Positions 1-9,048 are shown, counted from the stretch's first letter. The stretch is DNA of 64,000 nucleotides from Pseudomonadota bacterium (GCA_016703895.1 JADJBE010000002.1:124001-188000), one strand, 5' to 3'. Numbers and translations: made by a program. The notes: generated by a model from the sequence alone, not told the origin.

Positions 1-79
1 GCACCGTTGAGCCTTGTACCAGGCCCAGATGCCGAACAATAGTTTTGCCAGGGACGGTTTCGAGATTCGTGAGATCCAT
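1..79 (-). CDS. YbjQ/DUF74 (UPF0145) family protein, 5' end only
   Basis: A reading frame leaves the window at its left edge. The 26 visible residues begin MDLTNLETVPGKTIVRHLGL and match the N-terminus of the YbjQ/UPF0145 family, where a TVPGK..VR.LGLV.G segment opens a small domain of about 100 residues that forms a ring-like oligomer and is often called heavy-metal binding. The true cellular role of the family is not settled. The start is the ATG complementary to 77-79; no strong ribosome-binding site is visible. The gene is divergent from ccdAB. The call rests on one short motif, so confidence is moderate. Confidence 0.6.
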   Translation of the reverse strand, partial: MDLTNLETVPGKTIVRHLGLVQGSTV

Positions 80-141
80 GTTTTCAAACACTCATGCTGT
101 AGTGGTCGGTTATGCTGCATTCTAGCGCGACTGACACGTAA

Positions 142-179
142 TTGGACACATATAATTAACCCGTGTAATATACATGTGT
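142..179 (+). promoter_or_regulatory. candidate ccdAB promoter with overlapping inverted repeat
   Basis: TTGGAC (142-147) and TAATAT (166-171) are spaced 18 bp, a plausible sigma-70 pair about 30 bp ahead of the ccdA start. ACACAT (146-151) and ATGTGT (174-179) form an inverted repeat that brackets the -10 element. CcdA/CcdB complexes are known to repress their own promoter, so this repeat is a candidate operator. That role is inferred from position only. Confidence 0.4.
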
Positions 180-200
180 TGCTGGATCATTCGAGTGGCC

Positions 201-473
201 GTGAAAACAGTTCCTTACGATCTCAAGGCTGCAAAGCAAACAGTTAGCCTAACGGTGAATTCGGATCTCTATGCCAAGGCAAAGAGCTTTGGGATTAACG
301 CATCTCAGGTGGCTGAGGAAGCGCTGCAATACGAATTGTCGGCGCGGCTGGCAGCGCAGCTTAAAGAAGACATTCGGCGAGATCTCGAAGCGTATAACGC
401 TTACGTCGCGGAGCATGGGTCGCCTGCTGAAATGGCACGCGCGCACTACGGCAATTCTGACGATGCAATTTGA
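201..473 (+). CDS. ccdA: type II antitoxin, CcdA family
   Basis: A 90-residue protein read from GTG 201. An in-frame ATG at 174 would add nine residues unlike the family. The first half (SLTVNSDLYAKAKSFGINAS) resembles the ribbon-helix-helix of F-plasmid CcdA, which binds the operator as a dimer. The second half is charged and helical, as expected of the toxin-wrapping tail. The stop codon overlaps the start of ccdB by 11 bp, a layout that usually couples toxin translation to antitoxin. CcdA neutralises CcdB and is rapidly degraded. The pair lies just outside the left att repeat of the adjacent island, so it is not obviously part of that element. Confidence 0.85.
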   Translation: MKTVPYDLKAAKQTVSLTVNSDLYAKAKSFGINASQVAEEALQYELSARLAAQLKEDIRRDLEAYNAYVAEHGSPAEMARAHYGNSDDAI

Positions 474-774
474 CGTTTATTCCAACCCCATTGTCCGGGC
501 GCGAACCGCGTTCCCGTTGGTGGCAAGTCTCCAGTCCGACCTGGCTGATACCGGTGACGACCGCGTCGTAGCGTTTCTTGCGCCGAGTGATGCGTTGCGG
601 CAGTTTCCAGGACGACTCATGCCGATTGTTACCGTGAACGCGGCGGATTACGTACTGCTCGTGCCATCGCTCACAAACTTGCCGGCAAGAGATCTGAAGC
701 AAACGATCGGGAACATCGCGCGATATCGCGAGTCAATAGTTGCAGCCCTTGATCATTTGTTTATGGGTGTGTAG
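463..774 (+). CDS. ccdB: type II toxin, CcdB family (gyrase poison)
   Basis: A 103-residue protein, the usual CcdB length, starting MQFDVYSNP like F-plasmid CcdB (MQFKVYTYK). The family toxin binds GyrA and traps the gyrase-DNA cleavage complex. The conserved core (YPVV/LMPIV strand, SV/NLPA loop) and the C-terminal helix are present. The last residues are LFMGV, where the F-plasmid toxin ends FWGI. The tryptophan and isoleucine there are known to matter for gyrase poisoning, so this is W to M and I to V, with the glycine retained. Many chromosomal CcdB proteins vary here, so activity cannot be judged from sequence. Confidence 0.85.
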   Translation: MQFDVYSNPIVRARTAFPLVASLQSDLADTGDDRVVAFLAPSDALRQFPGRLMPIVTVNAADYVLLVPSLTNLPARDLKQTIGNIARYRESIVAALDHLFMGV

Positions 775-849
775 CGGCGCTTCTTCATTCGATCAAGTGC
801 GATGCAGCACTGAAGCGCTACCCACACCACCGGAACGAACCCTAAATTC

Positions 850-896
850 AATGGTCGGGGTGAAAGGATTTGAACCTTCGACTTCTACGTCCCGAA
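850..896. repeat. attL: left attachment site: displaced 3' half of tRNA-Pro
   Basis: These 47 bases are identical to 15533-15579. They reproduce the 3' half of tRNA-Pro(CGG), from the anticodon loop through the encoded CCA plus two more bases. No 5' half is present here, so this is a displaced fragment and not a tRNA gene. It sits 145 bp from a tyrosine-recombinase gene. Identity ends inside the anticodon loop, a common crossover place for tRNA-targeting integrases. Confidence 0.92.
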
Positions 897-970
897 TTTT
901 CTTAGGCCATCTCCAAGGACGTCCGAGGACGTTCGAAAGGTCATAAATTCTAGCTACTTATGGACGCTCG

Positions 971-1055
971 CGTTCCGGCGGAGTAGGGTAAGTTCCAGTG
1001 AAGTCCACCCCAAAGTGGCGCCGTTTCTGGAACCGTAGAAATGAAACTGGAACCG
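971..1055. repeat. cluster of TGGAACCG-type motifs (candidate integrase arm sites), left end
   Basis: GTTTCTGGAACCGT (1023-1036) and AAACTGGAACCG (1044-1055) are direct repeats. Reverse-oriented relatives are GTTCCGG (972-978) and GTTCCAG (992-998). The same two longer units recur at the opposite end of the island (15440-15464). Motifs shared by both ends of an integrative element, close to att, are typical of arm-type integrase sites. The second unit overlaps the first codons of the integrase gene, so binding there could also repress it. Function is inferred. Confidence 0.5.
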
Positions 1056-2408
1056 CAAAAGAGACTTACCGATCCCACGTTGAAATCCTTGCTGGCGCGG
1101 CCTCGAACGACCGAAGAAGCGGTCGCGGACGGCGCTGTACCAGGCTTGCGCGTTCGGCTCTTTCCGGGCGGCGCCGCCAATTGGACTCTTGCGCTGCGGG
1201 TCGTCGGTGAGGGCGGTGTCAACGCACACGGCAAGCGCCTGCTCGGCCGCAAGATCAGAGTCAGCCTCGGCAACTATCCGCAGATAAGTCTGCCGGCGGC
1301 ACGCGCGCAGGCCAATCATCTGATCGAACAAGCCAAGCACGGGGTTAATCCGAAGATCGCCCTCGGCCAGAGCTCGACCGCGTATTCACTCACCGTGCGG
1401 AAACTCTCCGAGAAGTATTTGAAGGACTATGTCCACTCGCGGGAACTGGATTCGGCAAAGAACTACGTGAGCGCTTTTGAGACGCACATCAATCCGCGAC
1501 TCGGCGACAAGTTGGCGGAACTCGTGAGCCGCGAAGACGTGCGCGAAGTCATGAACGCGGCGCGTGCAAAACGACCGCGTCCAAAAGGGGTGAAGGGCGG
1601 ACAACTTGGTGGCGTTGAGGCGGCGCGCTCGACGATGTCGGTGCTAAGGCAGCTGTACTCCTGGGCGATAGATGAGCGCGTTCTCAAGCGACAAGACAAT
1701 CCCGCGAGCCGAATTCAGAAGAACCTGCCAAAGAAGAAAACCGGCGAGACCGTCCTGTCGCTGAAGGAAGCTAGGATTGTCTATCAGGCCGCCAAAGACT
1801 GCGGGTATCCGTTCGGCGATCACGCGAGGCTGATGTTGCTCGATGGGACGCGATGCGTGGAATGGACCTTAACCGAGGAATCGAATGTCGACCTGGAAGA
1901 GGGCTTGAACGTCATTTCAGCGGACAACTACAAGTCGGATCATGTCCATGTAGTGCCGCTGGTCCCGCAAGCCATCGAGATCCTTAAGGCGATGCCGAAG
2001 CCCACCAGCGGGCGCTACCTGCTGTCGACGACTGGGGGGAGCAAACCTATTCGAGGTATTTCGAAATTCTATCGGACACAGTTGCGAGACCAAATCATCG
2101 CGAACACTGGGGCGCCGCTGTCCAAGCATCTGACCTCGCATGTCTTGCGGCGCACGGTGGCCACGCGGCTTGCCGAGCTACTGGGTGATCAGGGCGACAA
2201 GCTGATCAAACGAGTGTTGGGACACTCGGATGGATCGGTCACGGCCATCTACAACCGCTATGGCTATGTGCGCGAAATGCGCAGAGCGTTGGAAGCCTGG
2301 GCGACGGAGTTGCTGTCGGATGGTGATGTGGGCGTATTCGGCAGTACGGCGCGATCAGTTCCGCAGCTTGACCGCGACGTCGGCCGGCGCCCGGCGGCGG
2401 TCAATTGA
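1041..2408 (+). CDS. int: tyrosine-recombinase integrase, DUF4102/P4-type
   Basis: A 455-residue phage-type integrase. An N-terminal DUF4102-like arm-binding region (about 1-95, with SLGNYP and ARAQANHL) is followed by a core-binding helical domain (about 115-225) and the catalytic domain. Catalytic residues are visible: Arg271 in DGTRC, His367 and Arg370 in HVLRR, His395 in LGHSD and the nucleophile Tyr404 in AIYNRYG. The usual GxRxGE box reads GTRCVEW, slightly divergent. The gene lies 145 bp inside the left copy of the tRNA-Pro repeat and reads into the island, so it is the probable recombinase for this element. It sits at the end away from the intact tRNA, which is less common. ATG 1041 falls inside a repeated motif. 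Confidence 0.93.
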   Translation: MKLEPQKRLTDPTLKSLLARPRTTEEAVADGAVPGLRVRLFPGGAANWTLALRVVGEGGVNAHGKRLLGRKIRVSLGNYPQISLPAARAQANHLIEQAKHGVNPKIALGQSSTAYSLTVRKLSEKYLKDYVHSRELDSAKNYVSAFETHINPRLGDKLAELVSREDVREVMNAARAKRPRPKGVKGGQLGGVEAARSTMSVLRQLYSWAIDERVLKRQDNPASRIQKNLPKKKTGETVLSLKEARIVYQAAKDCGYPFGDHARLMLLDGTRCVEWTLTEESNVDLEEGLNVISADNYKSDHVHVVPLVPQAIEILKAMPKPTSGRYLLSTTGGSKPIRGISKFYRTQLRDQIIANTGAPLSKHLTSHVLRRTVATRLAELLGDQGDKLIKRVLGHSDGSVTAIYNRYGYVREMRRALEAWATELLSDGDVGVFGSTARSVPQLDRDVGRRPAAVN

Positions 2409-2855
2409 TGGCGAAGGGATAGTAGACCGGCGGCGGCGATCGCGAAGCTCATGCTTTCCACAAGGCATGAATGACTCAGTCAATCGATCGCGATTCGAGT
2501 AGGCGCGACCGCGAATCGGCATACGACTGGAGCCGCCTCAGACGAACCAATACCGACGCGACGCAATCCGGCCGGCCTTGCCGCTTTGTGAAGAGATCAT
2601 CTCGCGCTGTGACGCCCGGCAATGTGACCACTAGCTACCGATTCGGAGATTCGAGGCTGATTCACAACTCCTATGCGTTGTCACGACGAAGCGGAGAATC
2701 GCCGTCGTCTGCCATAAGTAGCAATGCATACCGTGATACGTTGCCTTGCATATCGACAGTTTGCGAGTCTGCCAACACGCTTGGAGTTCGTCTGCGGGCG
2801 CTGCGCGCGCTGCATCCTACCGCAGTGACTTGGTTCTTTGAGCGGGGCTCGTCCA
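2409..2855. other. 447-bp stretch without a recognisable gene
   Basis: Open frames on both strands (for example 2471-2899 plus and 2671-2958 minus) encode arginine- and serine-rich peptides with no family signature and look like chance frames in GC-rich DNA. No convincing terminator for the integrase or promoter for glgC was found. A GAGCGGGG run at 2840-2847 may serve as the glgC ribosome-binding site. Confidence 0.5.
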
Positions 2856-4189
2856 ATGCCAACTTTCGACACGGTCGCCGAGACGGCGCGTCTACGTAGC
2901 CTCGAGCTCGACTCCGCGCAGAGACGTACGCCTTCAATCTCCCCCATTCTCGCGTCAAGTTACGCGGTCGTTCTGGCAGGCGGACGTGGCTCTCGACTGC
3001 AGCAACTCACAGACTGGCGCGCCAAGCCGGCGGTGCCATTTGGTGGCAAGCATCGCATCATCGATTTTGCATTGAGCAATTGCGTCAACTCGGGAATTCG
3101 GCGCATTGGCGTTGCAACACAGTACAAGGCACATAGCCTTATCCAGCATTTGCAGCGTGGCTGGAGTTTTCTGGACGCCGGGTTGAATGAGTTTCTCGAG
3201 GTGCTCCCGGCCCAGCAGCGCGTCGATGGAGGCTGGTATCGGGGCACCGCGGATGCGGTCCTGCAGAACCTGGACATCCTGCAATCGCATTCGCCTGGCC
3301 TGGTCCTGATTCTGGCCGGTGACCACGTTTACAAGATGGACTATGGCGTCATGCTCGCTGAGCACGTGACGCGCGGTGCGGATGTCTCCCTCGCCTGCCT
3401 TGAAGTCCCCGTAGAGAGCGCAACGTCTTTCGGCGTGATGCAGGTCGATCAGGATGACCGGGTTCTTCAGTTCGTCGAGAAGCCGTCGCAGCCCACACCC
3501 TTGCCGAACGATCCGACGCGGGCCCTTGCGAGCATGGGTATATACGTCTTCAACGCGCCGTTTTGTTCGAGCAGCTGCGGGCCGACGCGCGCCGCAAAGA
3601 CTCGAACCGGGATTTTGGGCGCGACATCATTCCGGAGCTGCTGCGCGAAGGACGAAAGGTACTGGCTCATCGCTTCGAGCGAAGTTGCGTCAACATGGTG
3701 GAGGGGCGTCCCTATTGGCGAGACGTAGGCACCGTGGATGCCTATTGGGAAGCGAACCTGGATCTCACTCGAGTGCGGCCCGAGCTGAACATGTACGACC
3801 CCAAGTGGCCGATCCGGACGCTTCAGGTTCAGCTGCCGCCCGCGAAGTTCATCTTCGATAGCCCTGATTCACGTGGACACACGCAGGACGCACTGGTGTC
3901 CAGCGGGTGCATCGTCAGCGGGGCGGCGATCCTACGCTCGATCCTCTTTGCAGACGTGGTGGTCGAACGTGGCAGCATCGTGGAAGACTCGGTGGTCCTT
4001 CCCCATGTCCGCATCGGTCGCGACGTGCGGCTGCGTCGCGCGGTCGTCGACAAATACTGCGAGCTGCCCGACGGCTTCTCCGCCGGCGTCGATCCGGACG
4101 AAGACCGACGTCGATTCCACGTGTCGCCCGGCGGCGTCGTTCTGATTACGCCAGAAATGCTGGGGCAACCAGTACACGAGGCGATGTAG
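2856..4189 (+). CDS. glgC: glucose-1-phosphate adenylyltransferase (ADP-glucose pyrophosphorylase), frame broken at 3561-3564
   Basis: Makes ADP-glucose from glucose-1-phosphate and ATP, the committed step of bacterial glycogen synthesis. The N-terminal nucleotidyltransferase region shows AGGRGSRL, RAKPAVPFGGK, GTADAVLQNLD, LAGDHVYKMDY and FVEKP; the C-terminal left-handed helix region ends VLITPEMLG. The order and length (about 444 residues) match E. coli GlgC. The reading frame changes at the T run 3561-3564: FNAPF continues as FEQLRADA only if one T is added. I read this as a homopolymer error and treat the gene as whole. ATG 2856 was preferred to TTG 2838. It is convergent with lldP and is the only rightward cargo gene near the integrase. 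Glycogen storage fits the starvation theme of the island. Confidence 0.88.
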
Positions 4190-4194
4190 CGAAA

Positions 4195-5691
4195 TCATCT
4201 CACCAGCAGGAACACCAACACGCCACCCAGCGCCGCGTACACCGCACACGCTGTGAGGGTCTTTTTCATGACCTCGCCCTCGCGACCGACGAGGCCGACG
4301 GTCGCACTTCCGGCTATGATGTTGTGGGGGCAGATGATGTTCCCCACGGCCGCGCCGAAAGCCTGGGCCGCGACCATCGTGACGACCGGCAGCTCGAGCG
4401 TATTTGCCGTCGCGACCTGCAATTCAGTCAGCAGGATATTCGAAGCTGTTGCGGAGCCGGTAATGAATGTGCCCAATGCGCCGGTCGCCGGGGCCAGGAG
4501 CGGCCAGGCTTGGCCGGCGCCGTGGGCTACAGCGAGTGCCAAGGTGTGAATCATTCCCGCGTGCAGCATCACGCGGGCAAGCACGAGCATTGCGATGAGC
4601 GAAAGAAGCACGAGAGGCAGGCGGCGCATCGCGGAACTCGCAGCGGATTGCATATCCCCACGCGACGTGCGCCGCATCAGCCCGCTGGCCAGGAAGCACA
4701 GCATCAACAATGTGCCTGGATGATAGAGAGGCTGGATGCTGCCACGGAAATACTCCGCGATCGTCCAGCTCAACTGCACGCTCATCAATGCCTCGCGCAC
4801 CGGCGGCAACAGGCGAGTCACGAGAATGAGAACGAGCAGCAGCAGGTAAGGCAGCGCCGCGCGAATCCATGCGGATGCTGGTATCGATGTTAGTTGGCCG
4901 GTCGATCGAGCGCGGACACAGAGCGAGAACACGCAGCCGCCTAACAGGGCTCCGCCCAGCGTCGGCAGCTCTGGACCGACCCACAATGCGATGACGGCAT
5001 ACGGCAGCAGGAAACTTGCGGCAGCGAGCAAAGGCCACCGCAATTGACGCCAGCTTCCGGGTTCGACGAAAGGTTCGTGTGCTGCCAATCGGTACACCCA
5101 GACCGCCATCGTCCAGCCCAGTGCCGCATGCATCAGCGCGATGGTGCCCGAGAGCTCGAGCTCACTCCAGGGACCGGTCTGAACCAGCACGGGCGTGCCA
5201 ACCGCCCCGAACGAGACGCCGATCGAATGGCCTATAAGTGTCAACGTTAGTGCCCGCACGGGCGTGAAACCGAGACCGACCAGCAGGGGCGCCGCCAGAG
5301 CAACGGGGGTTCCGAAGCCGGCGGCACCCTCAAAGAAAAGTGCAAAGAAGAAGGCGATCAGAAGCGCGCCGAGCTGTGGATCGCGCGTGATTCCCGACAA
5401 ACCCTGCCGCAGGGTTGCGGTCGCCCCGGATTTCACCTGCAATTCATGCAAACAAAGTGCGGGGAATACGATCCAGAGAATGGTCATCGAAAGGAAAGTC
5501 GCCTCGGCCACCAGGCCTGCAGTCGAAGAGAGCAATCCCATCTCGCCCGAACCGCGATAATCGAAATGCAGGATGGCTACCAACAACGCGGTGACAGCGC
5601 CAACGAGCCCTGCTGCGGCCGCCGGCCAACGGGCGAAGGTCATCAAAGCGACGACGAGGATGAGTGGCAGCAGCGCAAACGCGGCATCCAT
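4195..5691 (-). CDS. lldP: L-lactate permease, LctP family
   Basis: A 498-residue polytopic inner-membrane protein (12 or more hydrophobic segments) of the LctP family, which co-transports lactate (or glycolate) with protons. Diagnostic stretches are FFALFFEGAAGFGTPVALAA, GHSIGVSFGAVGTP, TGSATASNILL and NIICPHNIIAGSATVGL. It is about 50 residues shorter than E. coli LldP but has both termini and is probably complete. It lies 16 bp downstream of the D-lactate dehydrogenase gene on the same strand, so it likely exports or imports the lactate made or used by that enzyme. It is the last gene of the leftward array. Confidence 0.9.
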   Translation of the reverse strand: MDAAFALLPLILVVALMTFARWPAAAAGLVGAVTALLVAILHFDYRGSGEMGLLSSTAGLVAEATFLSMTILWIVFPALCLHELQVKSGATATLRQGLSGITRDPQLGALLIAFFFALFFEGAAGFGTPVALAAPLLVGLGFTPVRALTLTLIGHSIGVSFGAVGTPVLVQTGPWSELELSGTIALMHAALGWTMAVWVYRLAAHEPFVEPGSWRQLRWPLLAAASFLLPYAVIALWVGPELPTLGGALLGGCVFSLCVRARSTGQLTSIPASAWIRAALPYLLLLVLILVTRLLPPVREALMSVQLSWTIAEYFRGSIQPLYHPGTLLMLCFLASGLMRRTSRGDMQSAASSAMRRLPLVLLSLIAMLVLARVMLHAGMIHTLALAVAHGAGQAWPLLAPATGALGTFITGSATASNILLTELQVATANTLELPVVTMVAAQAFGAAVGNIICPHNIIAGSATVGLVGREGEVMKKTLTACAVYAALGGVLVFLLVR

Positions 5692-5707
5692 CAGGACGAC
5701 TTCCAGC

Positions 5708-6718
5708 TCAGGCCAGCTTCTCGATCGAAACTTCGTAGTTCGCTCGACCGCTTTGCTCGAAACTGCTGAGGTTCTTCAGCGTTACCTCTGCAATGGCGGT
5801 CATCGCTTCCAGTGTAAAGAAGGCTTGATGACCCGTGATCAGCACGTTGGGAAAGGTCAGCAGCCGCGCGAACACGTCGTCCTGCAAAACCTCATCCGAC
5901 AAATTGTTGAAGAACAAATCCCCTTCTTCCTCGTATACGTCCAATCCGAGATGGCCGATCGCGCCGGACTTCAGTCCTGCGATGATCGCTCGCGTTTCGA
6001 CGACTGCGCCGCGACTCGTGTTGATGAGCATCACGCCGCGCTGCATCCGCGCGATCGCAGCTGCGTCGATCAGATGATGAGTTTGAGGTGTGAGCGGACA
6101 ATGCAGCGTGATGATCTGTGCAGTTGCAAGTAGCTCGTCCAGGGGCACGTATTGCGCGCCCATCGCGACGCATTCGTCATTGATGCACGGATCGCAGGCA
6201 ACGATCCCGCACCCGAATCCCTTCATGATGCGCGCAACCGCGACGCCTATCTTCCCCGTGCCGACGATGCCGACCGTCCTGCGCCTGATGTCGAATCCCA
6301 GCAATCCATCAAGCGCGAAGTTGCCCTCGCGGACTCGGGCATAGGCGCGGTGAATGTTGCGATTGAGAGCCAGCATCATCGCGACGGTATGCTCCGCCAC
6401 CGCTTCCGGCGAATAGCCGGGTACGCGCGCCACCGTGATGCCGTGCCGCTTGGCGGCGGCGAGATCGACGTTATTGAATCCCGCTGAGCGCAGGGCGACG
6501 AGCTGGATGCCGGCGGCGGCCAGTCGCTCGAGGACTCCGGCATCGAGCACGTCGTTGACGAATACGCACACAGCCTGCGAGCCTTGTGCAAGCAAGACTG
6601 TCTCTGCGTTCAGTCCCACTTCGAGGTATGCAAGGCGATGCGGTTGAGAGAGGCGCGCGTTGGCGGCGTCGAGAAAACGCCGGTCATAGGGCTTCGTGCT
6701 GAATACGCTCACATCCAT
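5708..6718 (-). CDS. ldhA: D-lactate dehydrogenase (2-hydroxyacid dehydrogenase family)
   Basis: A 336-residue NAD-dependent dehydrogenase that interconverts pyruvate and D-lactate; it closely follows the fermentative LdhA family (E. coli 329 residues). Visible features are the Rossmann motif GTGKIG, the catalytic arginine in INTSRGAVV, the glutamate in VYEEEGDLFF and the histidine in GHQAFFT. The YEEE.DLFF.. stretch separates LdhA from other 2-hydroxyacid dehydrogenases. The ATG is preceded by GGAG at suitable spacing. Between the cardiolipin synthase and lldP genes on the same strand, it suggests lactate fermentation to re-oxidise NADH when respiration stops. Confidence 0.92.
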   Translation of the reverse strand: MDVSVFSTKPYDRRFLDAANARLSQPHRLAYLEVGLNAETVLLAQGSQAVCVFVNDVLDAGVLERLAAAGIQLVALRSAGFNNVDLAAAKRHGITVARVPGYSPEAVAEHTVAMMLALNRNIHRAYARVREGNFALDGLLGFDIRRRTVGIVGTGKIGVAVARIMKGFGCGIVACDPCINDECVAMGAQYVPLDELLATAQIITLHCPLTPQTHHLIDAAAIARMQRGVMLINTSRGAVVETRAIIAGLKSGAIGHLGLDVYEEEGDLFFNNLSDEVLQDDVFARLLTFPNVLITGHQAFFTLEAMTAIAEVTLKNLSSFEQSGRANYEVSIEKLA

Positions 6719-6798
6719 CGGTCTTGCTCCATCTCTGCGGCTTTCATTTCGACCGCGGGTTCTTGTTTGAGGCGATAGGATTCATGCGCGGCCGTTCG

Positions 6799-8070
6799 TC
6801 ACTGGTGGCGCTCGATGACGCGTCCGAGAGTGGCGAGCAGGCGTTCGCGCCATGTCCTCCGTTGCCACTGCGCCAGGTCGAGCGCAGTGCTTCGCGAAAG
6901 GTCCAGCTCGAACATCCGCCCGAGCTCCGCGCCCAGTTCATCGCTGCGTACGAGGAGATTCACCTCATCGTTGAGGCCGAAAGAGCGGTGATCAATATTG
7001 GTGGAGCCTAACAAGCACCACCGGCCGTCGACCACGAGGGTCTTCGCATGCAGCATGTGGCTGGCGTATTCCCAGATTTCTATGCCGGCCTCCAATAGCG
7101 GCCCGTAGCGGCGGCGGCCGGCACGCCGCACGAGACCGTGGTCGCTATAAGGCCCACCGCTCACGACGCGAACGCGTACGCCTCGCGCCTTGGCCGCGAG
7201 CAGTTCCCGCCGGATCCCCAGATCCGGCACGAAGTAGGGTGAGCACAGATCGATATTGTGTCGCGACGTGGCCAACAGGAACTGCACGAGCATGCGGGCC
7301 CGAGTCGAGCGACCCGCCGTTGGAGTGCTTCCTACAGCGATGCCATCTCCGAACACACCGCGATCCTCAACCAGCTTCGGAAAGGACTCATCTCCCACCA
7401 GTAGTTCGCCTGCGCACTCCAGCCAGTTCTCGGCGAACACCGCCTGTAGGCCGCCGACGATGGGGCCAGATACGCGAACGACGCAGTCGCGCCAGGGCGC
7501 GGGGTCGGTGCGGTTCCAGTGATCGGCGACGCCCGCGCCCCCGATGAAAGCCTCTCGTCCATCCATCACCAAGAGATTTCGATGGGTGCGGCTGTTCCAT
7601 CGGCGCAACATGTGCCATCGCAGCGGATGGTATCGATGCACAAGGCCACCTGCGGCCTCCAAGGCGGCGAAATGGCTGCTAGGTGTGCGCAGACTGCCGA
7701 TGGCATCGACGATGACGCGCACCCGGATGCCTTCACGAGCCCGTTCGCAGAGAGCATGCAAGACAGAGTCGGAGGCAATCCCCGGGTAGAAGATATACGC
7801 CTCGAGATGTACTGAAGACCGAGCCGCGCGGATCGCCGAGATTTGCGCCTCGTACAATTGCGGGCCTTCGGTCAACACTTGCAGTGAGTGAATCGATTGA
7901 GTGGGAGTGCCGAGCACCGCCGTCAACAGACGCAATCGGTCCATGTCATCGAGTTCGTGTACGGGTGTGCTGGTCCGATATGAGGTTCCCCGCTCGAAGA
8001 GGAATAGATAGAAAAGCCAGCCCAGAACCAGCGCGCCCACGATCGCGACGAAATTGAGGAACAATGTCAT
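6799..8070 (-). CDS. phospholipase D-type cardiolipin synthase
   Basis: About 423 residues with one N-terminal membrane segment (LNFVAIVGALVLGWLFYLFL) and two PLD domains, as in bacterial cardiolipin synthases, which transfer a phosphatidyl group to form cardiolipin. The second HKD motif is intact (HAKTLVVD, near residue 340, followed by GSTN). The first (near residue 167) reads HRNLLVMD, so the motif lysine is asparagine; the codon is AAT. The rest of that domain (FIGGAGVADHW, WRDCVVRVSGP) looks conserved. Either this subfamily tolerates Asn or the first site is weakened. ATG 8070 (after GAGAGA) is preferred to TTG 8082. It lies in the leftward stress array between usp and ldhA. Confidence 0.8.
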   Translation of the reverse strand: MTLFLNFVAIVGALVLGWLFYLFLFERGTSYRTSTPVHELDDMDRLRLLTAVLGTPTQSIHSLQVLTEGPQLYEAQISAIRAARSSVHLEAYIFYPGIASDSVLHALCERAREGIRVRVIVDAIGSLRTPSSHFAALEAAGGLVHRYHPLRWHMLRRWNSRTHRNLLVMDGREAFIGGAGVADHWNRTDPAPWRDCVVRVSGPIVGGLQAVFAENWLECAGELLVGDESFPKLVEDRGVFGDGIAVGSTPTAGRSTRARMLVQFLLATSRHNIDLCSPYFVPDLGIRRELLAAKARGVRVRVVSGGPYSDHGLVRRAGRRRYGPLLEAGIEIWEYASHMLHAKTLVVDGRWCLLGSTNIDHRSFGLNDEVNLLVRSDELGAELGRMFELDLSRSTALDLAQWQRRTWRERLLATLGRVIERHQ

Positions 8071-8136
8071 GCGATCTCTCAATTGCGCAGGGTTCCCGGA
8101 CGCGTGCCTGTGTGGATCACAGGAACGCCAGCTACG

Positions 8137-9031
8137 TCAGAGGCGAGGGTAGTGCGGGATCACCGCGACATCTGATTCCGCCCGCGACAGTGTATGGCGC
8201 GTTACGCCGCCAAGGAAGAATTCACCGATCGCGGAGTGACCGTGTTTACCGAGCACGATGAGGTCGGCCCCCCATTCCGCCGCCGCAGCGTGCGTTACAT
8301 GCCGCGGGTTGCCGGACACGACCACGGACGATACGCGTTCGACAGGCGCCTCGGACTTCTCGATCATGTTCCGCACGTTTGCAAATGCCTGGTCGCGACA
8401 CCGCGATTGGAGTTGGCGGAGGATCTCTTCTGCAATGTCTGCCCGCCGCAGCTTGCTCTCGTAAGGACACTCGAAGGCATGAAAAACATGCAGGTGAGCG
8501 CTGGGGGCGATTCGCACCGCAAATGCCAATGCGGCCATAGAATGCATGGAAAAATCCACAGCTACGAAAACCCGCTGGTACGCGGCACGCGGTTCCTTCC
8601 TCACGACGATCATGGGTCGGCGGCTCTTGCGCAGCATGCGCTCGGCGGTGGTGCCGAGCAGCAAGTCCCGGGTGGGATTCAAGCCGTGAGCGCCAAGCAC
8701 CAGAACGTCGGAGTGGTCGGCCGCGGCTAGAATCTCGGCCTCGACGTCGCCGGCACGAACCATGCGCTCCTGACACCTCGGCGGTATCCTTCAGTCGCGC
8801 AGCGAGGGCATCCACGTCCAGTTGCGTGCTGTCCAGAATCCTTTGTGTCGCATCGCTTTGAGCGCCGAGATACTTGCGCAGTTCGCGCAGCAGGCTCTCG
8901 CGTACGACGGTCAGCAACCTCAGGCTTGCCTTGTGCTCGCGCGCGAGCAGCGCCGCCCGGTTGGCCGCGTGGTTCGCGTCGGCGGAAAAGTCGCTGGCAA
9001 CCAGGATGGATCGGATGTCCCTGTCTTTCAT
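8137..9031 (-). CDS. tandem-domain universal stress protein, frame broken at 8769-8770
   Basis: About 298 residues with two Usp domains in tandem. The first opens SILVASDFSADANHAANRA and ends with the ATP-binding pattern G-2x-G-9x-G-T (GAHGLNPTRDLLLGTT). The second opens RVFVAVDFS and ends GKHGHSAIGEFFLGG, where the S/T after the last glycine is missing. Tandem Usp proteins act in stress survival, often in low oxygen or growth arrest; no specific substrate can be assigned. The frame changes at the CC pair 8769-8770; removing one base joins AEVSE to RMVRAGDVEAEIL. It is one of three usp genes in the island. Confidence 0.82.
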
Positions 9032-9048
9032 CAAGGGTATGCGCTCTG

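Noticed and set aside
2471..2899. Open frame of 142 codons between int and glgC
   Set aside because: Arg/Ser-rich, no family match, overlaps the glgC start; typical chance frame in GC-rich DNA.
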